Counted from the first letter of the stretch, positions 11,541 through 23,422 are shown. The stretch: 64,000 nt of DNA from Kalaharituber pfeilii (GCA_015179045.1 WHUZ01000014.1:1194249-1258248), one strand, 5' to 3'. The notes: a model not told the origin generated them from the letters alone. A program made the numbers and translations.

Positions 11541-12129
11541 TCAAAAATCGAAAAACAAGGTTGCCATGATTTTCCACTAGAATTTGATTGTATGTAAACC
11601 AGATGAGACTAGGAAACCAGAGCATCACAGTCTAAGAGATGCTGGAACAACCCTCTTCCCCCACAGCTCGGCAGCAGGATCGAACTGGAGCCCTCAACTC
11701 TATACCTCTCCATGGTGCTTGTTGTTACCTCCATCACTAGAGACAACAGTATTCCGCTTCGACCCTGGCATATGTCAGTTGGCAAAACCCACCTCTTAAG
11801 CCCACAGCAGTGTGCCCCTCCCCCTCGCATCCCCCCTACAACAGCATCTCACAATCCCCCTCCAGCGACCGCCGCAACAGCAGCAGCATCTCACATTCCC
11901 GACCCCCCACCGCCTCTCAATCACACTCCCTTTCATTGGTCCTTCAGCGGCCCCTCTAACTGCCCCTCCGACCTCCCTCAACGGCTTCTCGGTTATCAAT
12001 TTTTTATACCCATTGGAATTTATACCACAATAGCATCTTTATTGTGATCAATTGGTGGGTACACGGGGAGTTTATACAGGGCCACGGCTATATAATGGTC
12101 GGTGGAGGGATGCATGGCTGAGCTGGCAA

Positions 12130-12178
12130 GTAATTCCAAAGCGAGGGGTTATGTTACTTCGCAAAAAAAAAAAAAAAG
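12130..12178 (+). repeat. Possible retroposon tail (family B) with poly(A)
   Basis: AGCGAGGGGTTATGTTAC followed by a short GC-rich joint and about 14 A resembles the tails at 39144, 55707 and 61277, but here on the plus strand. The match is partial. Confidence 0.3.
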
Positions 12179-12479
12179 GTACCCGGGGGGGGCGCACTTG
12201 TTAACAGCGTTTCTGTGGGCATATGGGGTGATGTGGGTACATGGGGACTTAAACTTGCTAGTAGATGGAACTACAGAGGGATCAGGCCTATCATATACTT
12301 GTGTGTAGTGGAGGGGGTTGGATGGTAAATCCCAATGTGAGAGGCGCTGTCTCCTCTTAACCTTCTGTAAAGGTTCGTGGGGAGTAGCGCTTTGGCGTGA
12401 GGGTCCTTGAGAGGGCAGCGGGGCGAGGTCTTGATTTGTTTGTGGGTGGGGGTGAAAGGTTGGGCTGCCCTATTCCGAT

Positions 12480-13058
12480 TGTGGTAGTATTATCAATTTC
12501 AGTTTCTTGACTTGGGTGTCACAGTCCCAAATCGTTTGCTTCAAGCTGTGAAAGTAACCATTCTCGGAGTCGAGGCGCCAGGCCTCTAAGAGTTTGATAG
12601 CCATGATCTGGCCTGTTGCATCCACTCCACCATCAAGAGACAATTATTATGTATGTTAGTCCAGTAGGCTGTGAAGCGAGCGTCTCCTTGTCTAAGTAAT
12701 TTCCGACTGTTGCTGGGCATGTCCTTTTTCATCGGTAATTACCAAATGCTGCCGAGAGTCTTGAAATTTATCCCCATATGTCAAACTCTCTTTCTGGTAA
12801 TGGCGTTCTCAAGGTAAGGTTCGAACTATTTAGAGGCGGGCATCTCTGAGGAAGGAGACTGCGTAGTTTATTTTGATAGCGTCGGAGGGGGATTTGGCTT
12901 CGCGGTTAGTTAGACCGAGTTGTGAGTTGGTTAAACCGGCATCGGAGGTTGTCCCTTTCGCCATAGGGTTCTTTGGTTTTGGGTGTAGAGCATCCTGCCC
13001 TGACTGCCGCAAGGAGTTGCTTGAATTGTTTGTCTGTAAGGGTGGTATGAGTTCCCAT
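12480..13058 (-). pseudogene. LTR-retrotransposon gag remnant
   Basis: Minus-strand fragments in shifting frames resemble fungal LTR-retrotransposon gag. From ATG 13058 comes MGTHTTLTDKQFKQLL, then DAIKINYAVSFLRDARL (about 12835-12885, the block usually followed by WFEPY), then DEKGHAQQQ, and a C-terminal piece LEAWRLDSENGYFHSLKQ (about 12525-12595). There are several frame changes and stops. No protease or reverse transcriptase follows, so this is an isolated old gag. Confidence 0.5.
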
Positions 13059-13318
13059 GTTCGGTGGAAGCTAGGGGGATGGTGGTGAGGGAAGTCGGGG
13101 GCTGAGAATTCGGAGAGGGTGTGTGGCGGACCTGGACGGAGAGAGGTTGATCTGAGAGGGTTGAAAGTCAGCTTCTATTCTGGTGGGTCTCTCTAATGCT
13201 CCAGTTTAATCGCAGAGGGGGGGTCCAGAAATCCTCTTGCCAATATTCCTTGTCACCTTCCTAACCTAGACTCCTCGTCGTCAAGACCGGGTCCGTTATA
13301 GCAAGAGCTTCTTTTGTG

Positions 13319-13765
13319 TCATAAAGGGGGAGCGTCTTGAGCTTGGTCGATGTAGTTTTCGTAGTGGTCACTGGTGAGTTTTTCCTGAGCGAATGTGGTG
13401 GAAAGAGGGCCTTGCAGGGGGAGGGGGGGGGAGTCAGGGAGTACCAAGCGTGTATATTTCGAGGGCCCGGCGTCGATGGAAGGGATTCCAATTCGCCGAG
13501 TGTGTTTGGGTTGTTTCATGTAGGATGCTACGTCAATGGCGGTTTGAGCGCCCTGAGCTCGATTGGTGATGGGGTAGAAGCTGTCAATGCAGGTGTTGAT
13601 GTATATTTGGGGAATTCGGTATGCGTTCGTAGATCCAAGAGATTTTTGGGTTATTTTTGAGTATGTTGGCGAGAGATCACTTGAAAGAATAATGGGAAAC
13701 CTGATTAATCGGAGGCTGTCAATACGGAATTCGCAAGTTGCACCGGTGCTGTTGGTTTTTCCAAG
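13319..13765 (-). pseudogene. Unrecognised open stretch lacking an early ATG
   Basis: The minus strand is open for about 145 codons, ending at the stop near 13319. It reads HLGKTNSTGATCEFRIDSL, YRIPQIYINTCIDSFYP, then MKQPKHTRRIGIPS and a Pro-rich end. Composition looks coding-like, with no long low-complexity tract except the Pro-rich tail. The only Met is late (13519). It may be an exon of an eroded gene or part of the nearby gag-bearing retroelement. I do not recognise a family. Confidence 0.3.
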
Positions 13766-14248
13766 GTGGAGGCTTCAATCGTGATGGTCCATAGGGATTC
13801 GAACTGTAACGTATATATCCAATATATTCCGGGCGCGAGCAGGGCTGGGACATGAGTTCTACCAGTAGGACATTGGGGTTTCTTTGTTGTCGAAGCTGTA
13901 ACTAGCAGATGCGCCAGGTTGAAACGCGGGGGGGGTTATGGGCACGCGAGGTTTCGGTGCAAAAGTGTGAGTTTTCCACTCATGGGTTATATATTCGTTG
14001 TTTTGGTTTGCTCAATGTTTTTGAATTTTTGGCGCGGCAATCGTTTGTTTATGACTTGGTTTGTGTACGGACAATATGGGTCAGAATTTCGTGACGAACA
14101 GCTCGGAATGAGAAGAGACAGCTCTCGAAAACGAGAAGGGGAAATAGAGAATTTGGGTAGGAGAGGTGGTCGACGTGGTCTACCTCGACGTAATAGGTTT
14201 TTTGCTATCATGCCTATGCTCTGGCGATGCACTATCAACTATTTAGTC

Positions 14249-14260
14249 ACGTGACTGGGC
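14249..14260. promoter_or_regulatory. Palindromic E-box AGTCACGTGACT
   Basis: A perfect 12-bp palindrome around CACGTG, a typical bHLH-factor site in fungi. It lies about 800 bases upstream of the phospholipase C start. Function is inferred only. The rest of 13766-15050 shows no gene. Confidence 0.3.
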
Positions 14261-14840
14261 CTTGTTCTGGGATGCCAAGCTCGACAGCATCTGCCGCTTA
14301 TGTCACCCTGTTTGCCCACGTACGGCGGGGCTGCCTGGATGCGAGGTGGCAGAAACGCAGTGTAATTCGCGATATAGAAACTTGTTGATAAATTGTCACT
14401 CAAGTGTCCGGGTGGCTGCGTAGGATGGATGCAGAGGGTAATGTCTTTTGTTCGCAGGGTCTTGGTGCTGTGAAGAGTGTGAGACACGAGTTAGCTATAG
14501 TTATCTGTTGGAGCCGCAAAGGACGGTGTTGCTGTGCCTTATAACTGCAACTGTCCTCCGCCGCATCCTGTGGATCAAAAACAAAATATAATAGAGTCAA
14601 AAGAATTTTCAAATCAAAAGCACCGCCCGCAGCAGGCTCGCCGCGCGAATTATTTCCGGTATGATAAGCCCCCCCCCCAGCGATCAGAGACATGTTTCGA
14701 TCTCAGCCAGTTTTTTTTCTCGAAAAACTCAGATCTGGTCCGTTGATCCGGAAACAAGGACGAGTCCCCCCTCCCCCACGCCGCACCGCCCCCCGCAAGG
14801 AAATAGCCAGGATTTTTTTTGTATGCTGTTCAAACTGCGC

Positions 14841-14866
14841 TATATATACCCAAGGGATAAATATGG
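14841..14866 (+). promoter_or_regulatory. TATA-like core promoter of the phospholipase C gene
   Basis: TATATATACC and a second ATAAATATGG lie 185-210 bases before ATG 15051 in an otherwise GC-rich leader. Two copies of TCTATAGGGACGCA-like sequence follow at 14882-14910. Position and composition fit a core promoter; nothing else supports it. Confidence 0.35.
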
Positions 14867-15050
14867 AGGGCTTGCAGTGGCCTTCTATAGGGACGCATTC
14901 TATAGGGACGCAGCTGCAACGATCCCAGACCCCGCCCACGCCGCCCCCGCACGCAGCGACAACGTCGTCATAGTCGTATAGTTGTGTCCGCGGCAGACAC
15001 AGCAAACAAGCACAAGCGTTCGTCGCAATTGCTGGCATCCTCCATCACCA

Positions 15051-16933
15051 ATGTCCACCGCCGCCCCCACCGCGCTCGCTGTCGGAGGCGGGCGCCCCTC
15101 CGCCCTGCACCCCGTCCCCCTCAGGCCCACCTCCGCGCACCTCCTCGGCGCCTTCAGGGCCGTCTGGGCGACGCTCTCGCCGTCCGACAAGCCCGTCGCC
15201 ACAGACCCGGACTTTGTCCACTTTCTCCAAAACACCCAGCACGAGTCTCCCGAGCACATCCCACGGATCCTCGCGGCGCTCGGCAGCCCCCGCAGCGTCG
15301 ACTTTGACGTCTTCGCCGCGTACCTGTGCTCGCCCCACGCCGACGCCCTCGCCGTCCCCGACCGGTCCGCAAAGGACACCGGCCACCCGCTGACGTCCTA
15401 CTTCATCTCGTCCTCGCACAACACCTACCTCGTCGGGCACCAGCTCTACGGCGACTCCACGACCCAGGGCTACGTCAACGTCCTGCGCCGCGGGTGCCGC
15501 TGCATCGAGATCGACGTCTGGGACGGCCCCGACGGGCGCCCCCAGGTCTTCCACGGATACACGCTCACCAAGGAGATCAGCTTCAAGTCCGTCTGCAAGG
15601 CGATCCGCGAGCATGCGTTCTGGGACGACCAGGCGCAGGGCGGGGAGCGGTGCGACGGGCCCGTGGTCATCAGCCTGGAGTGCCACGCGGGCCACCCGCA
15701 GCAGGAGGAGATGGTGCGGACCATGAAGAAGGTCTGGGAGGGCGTGCTGGTCGAGCGCCCCGTGTGCGGCGCCGGCAGCGTGCACGATGTCGACCGGGTG
15801 CCGACGCTGGCGGAGCTCACGCGCAAGATCCTCGTGAAGACAAAGTACCTCCCTCCCGACGGCCCGCTCCAGCAGCACGCCCCCCCCTCCCGCACCAGCA
15901 CCGCCAGCGCGCCCGCCGAGTCCAGCACCGACTCCGACACCGACAGCGAGCTCGAGGAGCTCTCCCGCCTGGCCTCGCACACCAAGCCCAAGAAGCCCAA
16001 GGTCACCCGCGCGCTGGCTGACCTTGCAATCTACCTGTCCGCGTCGCATTTCACCTCCTTCCTGGCGCCCACCCCCCTCGAGACGCGCCCGACGCACGTC
16101 TTCTCCTTCTCCGAGCGGGTCTTCCAGAAGCACCTCGCAAGCTACCCGCAGCAGGTCGTGGAGCACAACCTCAGGCACTTCATGCGCGTGTACCCCTTCG
16201 GCTTGCGCTTCTCCTCGTCGAACGCGGACCCGACGGTATTCTGGCGGAAGGGCGTACAGCTTGTCGCACTCAACTGGCAAAAGTGCGACGAGGGAATGAT
16301 GCTCAACGAGGCCATGTTTGCCGGGGAGGGAGGGTACGTACTCAAGCCCCCGCACATGCGCCCTGGCCCCAACGGTGCCCCCCGCCTCCTCCACCCCCCG
16401 AAAAGACGCTCGACCTGGACATCGAGGTCCTCGCCGCGCAGGGCCTGCCGCTGCCCGACGACGACGACAGGCCCGCCGGATTTGAGCCCTACGTCAAGGT
16501 CGAGGTCTACCTGGACACGCTCGAGCCCGGGGAGGAAATCAAGGGGCGCACCAAGAAGGCCAAGAACAAGGGCATCGACGCCACGTGGGATCCGAAGCCC
16601 AAGTCTCTGCGCAAGTCGCTGTTTCGTGCCACTGCGGGAGAAGAGGACCCCGACGTGGTTGCGGGCCAGGAGCCGACGCAGAAGAAGAGCAAGCGCATAG
16701 GTGAGGTGGTCAAGTTTAGAGGGCTGAAGGGCGTGACGACCGACGATGGCATGCTGAGTTTTGTGAGGATCAAGGTGAACGATGAGGAGTTTGGGAAGGA
16801 CGACCTTGCGGCGTGGGCGTGCTTTAGGTTGGATAGGTTGAGGAGGGGATGGAGGGTCGTGAGGATGTATGATAATAAGGGCAGGAGAACTGGGGGGGTG
16901 TTGCTGGTGAGGATTGGGTGGAAGTTGAATTAG
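15051..16933 (+). CDS. Phosphoinositide-specific phospholipase C (X, Y and C2 domains), one frame break
   Basis: Hydrolyses PIP2 to diacylglycerol and IP3 at the plasma membrane and depends on calcium. ATG 15051 has a good context (CACCAATGTCC) and is the first Met of the frame. An EF-hand-like N-terminal region is followed by the X domain (about 113-260) with catalytic His123 in SSSHNTYL, Glu153 and Asp155 in EIDVWDG, His168 in VFHGYTLT and Glu210 in ISLEC. An acidic linker follows, then the Y domain (about 323-435) with SSSNADPTVFWRKG and GGYVLKP, and a C2 domain (LDLDIEVLAAQGL, then FEPYVKVEVYLDT). The frame changes by one base in the C-rich hinge at about 16376-16405, just before C2. With one base restored the protein would be about 627 residues, with a PPPPPEKTLDL junction. 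An intron there is unlikely. No introns are evident. GC-rich codons contrast with flanking DNA. Confidence 0.93.
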
Positions 16934-19900
16934 GTTGTTGGGCAGAGGTTGGGGATTAGTGTTGGCGGGGGTAGAATATTCAATGTTACGATATGAAAAG
17001 CCCCATGAAAAAAGGGGAAAGGGAAAAAAAAAAAAAAAAAAATGGAACGACAAAGTGAGACGGCTTGGTTTGATCTGTTTTGTTTTTGTTTTTGTTCGTA
17101 TTTCTCAATTTTTCGACATACAGTAGTTATGTATATATATAACAGGTATATACTGACTTGTATTATCCTTCCCTCCCGGGAAACCTGCAATTATTCCCCC
17201 TTTTAAAAGGGAAGAAAGGAAGAAAGAAAAAGTATGGCAAGTTCACGACGTTTCCTGACCTTCCCTTCTCTTCTCACTCTTGAGTTTGTACAAAGTTAGT
17301 TGGTGAAAGAAAATTGTTTAAACGAAAAAGTGTTTTTTTTTGTTGGTAATGTCAACTGAGCGGCTTTTTTTTTGGTTTTTTGGTTTTTTTCTGGAAATGG
17401 GTAATACGATACTAAGAAAGGGAAAAAAAAAAAAAAAAGGGCTTTGGAGTTTCCGTTCCTCGCCTGGTGGGGGAGCGGGTTAGCATATATATACAAATCA
17501 AGTGCCGATGTGTTTACATGTATAGTCTCAACTGGGTTTATCTACAGGCGCCTCAAGATATAAAAAAGCCCTCCCACCCACCGGATGGTAGACGTACGTA
17601 TGCCACAAACTTTATCCATCGTGTTGGGTTTTAAATCTATATATAATAATAAATACAATACACCAACTAGAACGGTATACTTTTGGACCAAGAGTTCAGG
17701 GTAAATTATCTCCAGATCCACTCGTAGTTACCGTAAGATCCTCTCCTGTCCGTTTTCTTATTCAATAATTTACCGTTGATTCTTTAAGAACTCCCCACTA
17801 AACGTACATCAACATTTCTGCTTTACGTACCCCCCTGCGCAAAGCTGGAGACCGCATTTATGGATTGAGTGAACTTTTCTTTCTCTCTCTGCGTTTCGTT
17901 TGAAGGGTTTCATTTCGGAAAACGGGGTCTATGTGGAGCGGTATGTGTCTCTGGTTGTTTTTTTTTTTTTTTTTTTTATGGACACCTTGCGGATTTGAAA
18001 CTGACAGGTTTCGGTGGGATGATGGCTCTGATGTAGTTAGACTGACCGCGGGGAACGCACGCGCTTACTCGACTTCTGGAGCGGGAGAATAGTAAAAGCT
18101 TACAGCCTAGTGGATATTGAAGCGAACGCAGGATATATCTAATATATGTAGAGCGGGATGTCCAGGGCAAAGGACTCTTTGAATCCCTATTTTCATTCCG
18201 CCGTTTTTTTGAATTCAAACACAGTCTTTTTTTTGTTTTGGTCTGTACCTTGTTGGCCGCTTTTTCTTACATGTACAGTAAACTTCTTTTTTTTGTTGTT
18301 GGTTTTGGGTATGTGTGTGTGTGTGTTTATGACTCACTACTAAACAAATGCTCTGCCCAAACCATCATGTAGTTACTACGCTTACCCTGATGAATAAACC
18401 ACGACTAAATCAACTACTCAAGCGTCGACTTCATCCTCCCCTAGTCTCATACCAATCCTCCCCCTTCCCCGTCCGCCCCGCAAGAAACTTCCCAATCCCC
18501 TCCCTCCTCTCTTCGATTCGGGAGAGTTCAGGGTAGTACGTATACGTGAGCGACCAAAGCCCAGCACCTGACAGACACTCCAAACTTCTCCCCCCTGCCC
18601 CTCCATTACTACTACCACTTCTACACCAACTATACGACCACCTCACCACCTCACCACTCCATGACATGTCCTTCCTTCGCTCTATCTCAACTCACCCCAC
18701 TCAACACACCTCCAAACATCGACAATCCCCCCCGCGGTCGCCGCGAAACCCCCCCACCCCGACCTCAGAAAAAGACAGAGCAAAAGAAAAAGGAAAAAAG
18801 AAAAAGAAAAAAAAAAAAAAACCACAATTCGAAGAGACTTTTAGTATAAAAACCAAATAGATAAATATACAGTCAGTACAAGAAAGATGAAACTCTTTTC
18901 TACAATTCTACGCTTTTCTCCCTCTCTTCTTCCGCTCTCAAAACCCACCCACTTTCCCCTCTCCCCCACCCTCTCCACCTCCTCCTCTACACTCCACCCG
19001 CCCATATGTCGTCACCCCATTCATTCTCTCCAACCGTCACTTGCACAATTTCCCAAATCCCGTAACCACTCAAGTATAATATACACAGCTCCCTCTCTTA
19101 CTCTCTTATGTTCCCCTCCCTATCGTTCTCCATGTATCTCTATATCTCTCTTTCCACTCTTCTATATCTCCCTCTATCTGTCTATACCTACCTACCTACC
19201 TATATCCATACCCACATACCCACTTATCCACATACCCACATACATACCCACATACCCACATACAGTATATACTCACATACCCCCGTACGCACATACACAC
19301 ATCTCCAAGCACCCGCAACACAAATATTCAAGTATCAAGTAATCCTAATCATACAACCAACATATACACATCTCCCTTCCCCTTCCCTCATTCCACCCAA
19401 ACCACAGCAGCCGCAGCAAAACCCACAACGACAAACATTGACAATTGCCAATGGCATATCTTGATGTAAGATCGGAACAAAAGTCAACTAACATTACATC
19501 CTCAAGGCCTTCGCCTCATCCCACCTCACAACCCAGACTCGGGACCGTGCTGTTTTTATCTTTGTTTCTCATGTACATACATCTTCATAGCCAACTTTGT
19601 TGATGCTCCCCCATTATACGATATCATGTCAATCCTATCCTAATCTTCCCCTTCAACCAGAACACTATGCTAAGTTCCCCATCATATAAGAAACCCCCAA
19701 AAAACATAGACGCAGCAACCAAAAAAAAGCACATTGCAAAATCACACACGGTAGTGGGGAAAGTGGGGTATTTCCATGCAAACATGGATGCATATCGATA
19801 GCGCTCACGGGGTGGCTTTGACAGTTGGCTTTACTAGCGATCGTCGTTTAGGCTGTTGCCGGCAGCGGACAGCAACATAGCATAGGTAGAATTGGGCGAT

Positions 19901-20409
19901 GCGCATGATGTGAGGCTCTTCTTGCTTGTGGGTCACCGGTAGTATGATAGTGCATTGTATTTACTAGCATCGCAACTGCAATACCAGCAGTGCACGCCGA
20001 ATACATCTACAGCAGACACTTGGCTCCCTCCGTTTCAACTGCTTCGCCGCGCGGAGTAGCGGCCTGCTGTCTCACCTCAGCTGCCAACTGCACGTGCTGA
20101 GGTCTAGCCCCCTGTCTCCCGTCCCTCTCCCCTCTCCCCTCTCCCCCTCCCCTCTCCCCTCTCCCTCTCCCCGCTCTCCCCTCCCTCTCCCCTCCCTCCC
20201 CTCCCTCTCCCCCTTCCCCTCTCCCCCTCGCATTCCTTTCAACTGCCGCTTCCACTGACAGCTCCACAGATCCTTTGTCAATAGGCGGACAGCCCCGCCC
20301 CACTCACCCCTACATACATCCCCCAAGCGTCACCGCAGCACAGAATACAAGTAACAACAGCTAACGTTTGCCCCAGCGCACCCACACGTCCGTCGCAAGT
20401 GAGCCCACA
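16934..20409. other. Intergenic region with many simple repeats
   Basis: No gene is recognised between phospholipase C and the dehydrogenase. It holds poly(A)/poly(T) tracts (17026-17041, 17424-17438, 17960-17977, 18809-18821), a (GT)n run at about 18311-18326, pyrimidine-rich sequence (18430-19100), a run of CATACCCA/CTACCTAC-like units (19180-19290) and a CCTCTCC pyrimidine tract (20100-20230). Composition fits 3' and 5' untranslated and promoter DNA. Confidence 0.6.
20100..20230 (+). repeat. Long CCTCTCC pyrimidine tract upstream of the dehydrogenase
   Basis: About 130 bases of almost pure C and T made of imperfect CCCCTCTCC units, ending 180 bases before ATG 20410. CT tracts are common just upstream of transcription starts in fungal promoters; that role is inferred. 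Confidence 0.6.
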
Positions 20410-21827
20410 ATGGCAAGCGCCAGCTCCCCCACCCAGAATCAAATCCCACAGGCCCCGACCCCAGGCAACACCATCCCTCTGCCCACCCCCCGCCATCGCT
20501 GTCACCCTCCACAATCCCCATCCTCTCTTCAGTCCTTACCGCCCCGAAAACCCTCTCTCTCGAGCCCCGCCTGCTACCCCCTCCCCCACCAGGCTTCCTC
20601 CAAGTCCGCATCCTCAGCACAACCCTCTGCGGCAGTGACTTGCATTACTGGCGACACTTCCGCAATGGCAGCATCGTGCCGAAGCAGCCGCTTATACTCG
20701 GGCATGAGTCATGTGCCGTGGTGACGGCGATCGGGCCACCTGACGACACCCCCACTACCGCGGCGCTGACTAGTACCTCGAACGGACACTCGATATCCGA
20801 CTTTGCAGTGGGCGACCTGGTAGCCCTGGAGGTTGGAGTGCCATGCGGCGTCTGCGCCCTGTGTCTTCCGCCGGACAAAGGCGGCCTCGGCCGCTATAAC
20901 ATCTGTCCGAACCTCCGGTTCCGGTCTTCTGGAAAGGAGCCTGCCCCCAGCGCAGGCGGGCTCTTGGAGGGGACTCTCCAAGGCGGCCTGAACCATCCCG
21001 CAGCATGGTGCCGGAAACTACCCCCTGGGTTCAATCCCCACCTTGCCTCTCTTCTGGAACCATTGTCTGTCGCGCTCCACGCGATATCTAGGGCATTACC
21101 ACTCCCGGCACTGCCCTCGCCATCCGCGGTGCTGGTCCTGGGCGCAGGCCCAGTCGGTCTACTGATTGCCGCCTGTCTGAGACGGCTCTTACCGCCCTCA
21201 CCGCCGAGACCAAAGATCGTGATCTGTGATGTAGTTCACTCGCGGCTCGAGGCAGCTGTTCACGAGCTCGGCTGGGCGGACTCCAGCATCCTGCTCTCCA
21301 CAGCTCTGTTGTCCCTCGCCCCGCCGGACCTGACAGCGTACATACACAAGCGGCTCGCGACCACAATTGGCCCAAGCACGCGCATTGAGGCTGTGTTTGA
21401 GTGCACCGGGGCCCCTTCGTCGCTGTCACTCTCGTTCCACCTGCCGTCGGCGGGCGGCAAAGTGCTTATCCTGACTATCCCACCCGCAGAGTCCACGGTC
21501 CCGCTGGGTATGGCTACATTAAGGGAGGTGGACATTCTCGGGGTGTTCCGGTATGGTAGAGGCGACTACCAGCGGGCCATTGATGTGGTAAGGGAGGGCA
21601 AGATCCGCGGCATAGAGAAGCTAGTTACGCACGTGTTTGAGGGGCTGTCAGAGGTGCCTCGGGCGATGGAGACATTGGAAAAAGGGATCGACGATATGGG
21701 TAGGGGAGTAGTCAAGGTGGTGGTGCAGGGTTCGGAGGCGGATTTTGGAGACGGGTGTTTGAAGGAGGGGATTTGGGAAAGTCAGGGACAGGCACAGACA
21801 AAGGTGCAAGAGGAGGCAGCAGTGTAG
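20410..21827 (+). CDS. Zinc-dependent polyol (sorbitol/xylitol-type) dehydrogenase, 5' end frame-broken
   Basis: A medium-chain dehydrogenase oxidising a sugar alcohol with NAD. The long frame (open from 20403, ending TAG 21825) has the catalytic zinc Cys in LCGSDLHYW (20628), the GHE motif (20700-20708), four structural-zinc cysteines (20844, 20853, 20862, 20904), the Rossmann motif LGAGPVGLL (from about 21138) and SAGGKVLILTIP. No ATG lies in that frame before 20640. ATG 20410 (CCACAATGG) opens another frame. Removing one C near 20484 and one near 20514 would link it through AIAVTLHNP to ILSSVLTAPKTLSLEPRLL, giving about 471 residues. The third-to-fourth structural Cys spacing is 13 residues instead of the usual 7. 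The exact substrate cannot be told. Its 3' end faces the GPN2-type gene 295 bases away. Confidence 0.85.
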
Positions 21828-22122
21828 ATGGTGTTAGAGACGTATGTGGAAGGGGGAATAGAGGTGAAGGTGAGGACGTATTGGCGTTTGGTTGGCTGGT
21901 TTTTTGTTTCTGGGATTGGATTGTAGTTTGGCAATTTGGAGATGTATGGTTGATGTTGCTATGTGATAAGCATTATATTAAATTTTGGAGTACTCTACGA
22001 GACTGGGCTTCAATAATAGCGATTACCCTGACTTTAAATAAGAACATACAATCTTAGTTTCACCACACCGTAGCTCGTAAACCCCATACAACCGCATAAA
22101 TTGCCGCTGATTCAGCCCACTC

Positions 22123-23422
22123 TCAATACCCCATCTCCTCCATCGCTTCCATTTCCCTTCTCTGCTTCTCAATCTCCTCCTCCGCCTTCTTTCTCTCCCA
22201 TTCGTCATACTCTTCCTTATAATCTACCCACCGCTCCTGCACGTCCATGACCGTCATTCCCTCCGTGCCGCCCCACCCCTCCCTCATCGCCACCTGCCAC
22301 ACGGCGTCCCCCGCGCCCTCCGCGCTACCAAACGCATACCCACCAGCGCGGTCAATGCACTGCAAGAGCTTCATCATGCTTTTCTTGTCCTCCACCGCCA
22401 GGGTCTCAAAGGCGACGAGACCAAAGGACTCGACGAGCTCCGCGATGGCCTCGTTTAGCTTTGCAAACCTCTCTGCGAATTTCTGCGAGGAAGACGAGTT
22501 CATGAGCAGCGGGAGCATGTGCGAGAGGTCGTGGACCTCGGTGTAAAAGTCGAGGTTGAACGGTAGGGGTGCATACGAGTGCAGAAGGTCGATTTTGGAA
22601 AGCACGTTGATGTGTGGGAGGTCTAGGTTTAGCATGGAGCGGAGAGAGAGGAGGAGGATGGAGATGTAGTGGGATGGCGTGGTGATGTAGTGGGAGTCGA
22701 TGAGGTGGATGACGACGAGCTGGTGCAGGGTGGATGGGGGGGTTAATTGTTGTGAGCGTGGTGGGAGTGGAGGGAAGGGTGAGGGGGGGGAGGATGGGAC
22801 GTACTCGGTATCCGATTTTCTGGAGTCTAAAAAAGATGTTTCGTAGAGAGATATGGTGCGTAAAGAGCTCCACTTGGCCAGGACAATCAAACAGAACGTA
22901 GTCCTCTACCCCCTCACCGCACCCCACCCCCAACCACCAGCATCAACCAGTCAGCCCGAACGACCATCACCTCCCAAAACCCCTCGTACTACAAAAAACC
23001 AACTAAGCCATACAAACCGCCTAATCTCGCCAGCGCGCCCTCAAACCACTCCATATTCCCCTCGAGCTCCTCGAGCGCGTACATCGTGGCTCCGTTCGGC
23101 CCGAGCCCCTGGTCGTCCATGACCTCGTCCAGGGTGACGAGCGAGCGCACGTCGAGCGCGCACGGGTACGCGGTGCGGTCGTTGGCGGGGTCGAGGTTGA
23201 CGACGGAGCATTTCCGCCCGATGGCGCCCATGAACTGGTGCATGCCGGCGCAGTAGGTGGATTTGCCGGAGCCGGGGGGGCCGATGATGAGCTGAGCTTC
23301 GTTGTGGGGAAAAAAAAGAGACAAGGGAGAGGTTAGTCTTGAGGGGTTCCAAGGGAGTTGTGAGAAAAGGAAAGAAGATATTAAGGAGGAAAATGGCGGA
23401 TTTTTACCTGTGCGAATGGCAT
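22123..23422 (-). CDS. GPN2: GPN-loop GTPase 2 homologue, four exons
   Basis: GPN-loop GTPases assist assembly and nuclear import of RNA polymerase II in the cytoplasm. Exons: 23408-23422, 23018-23291, 22805-22905, 22123-22719, total 987 bases, 328 residues, near the family's usual 300-350. The first exon is only MPFAQ. The introns (23292-23407, 22906-23017, 22720-22804) have donors GTAAAA, GTTTGT and GTACGT and all end in AG; joining keeps the frame. Motifs: P-loop GPPGSGKST (9-17), the diagnostic GPN at 69-71 (GLGPNGAT), switch DCPGQVELFTHH (103-114), base-recognition SKID (171-174), and an acidic coiled-coil-like tail with EEEIEKQRREMEAMEE. The IHLIDSHY and LDFYTEV blocks are typical of GPN2 rather than GPN1 or GPN3. 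Confidence 0.92.

Noticed and set aside
15045..16394. 449-codon open frame on the minus strand opposite phospholipase C
   Set aside because: It is the antisense shadow of a GC-rich gene; Gly/Val/Arg/Leu-rich with no domain, while the plus strand has all catalytic motifs.
16333..16404. Intron in phospholipase C from GTACGT to GAAAAG
   Set aside because: It would remove the conserved GYVLKP block of the Y domain and still leave the wrong frame for C2.
19108..19464. 118-codon frame of Tyr/Thr/Pro/Ile
   Set aside because: Encoded by CATACCCA/TACC simple repeats and pyrimidine-rich DNA.
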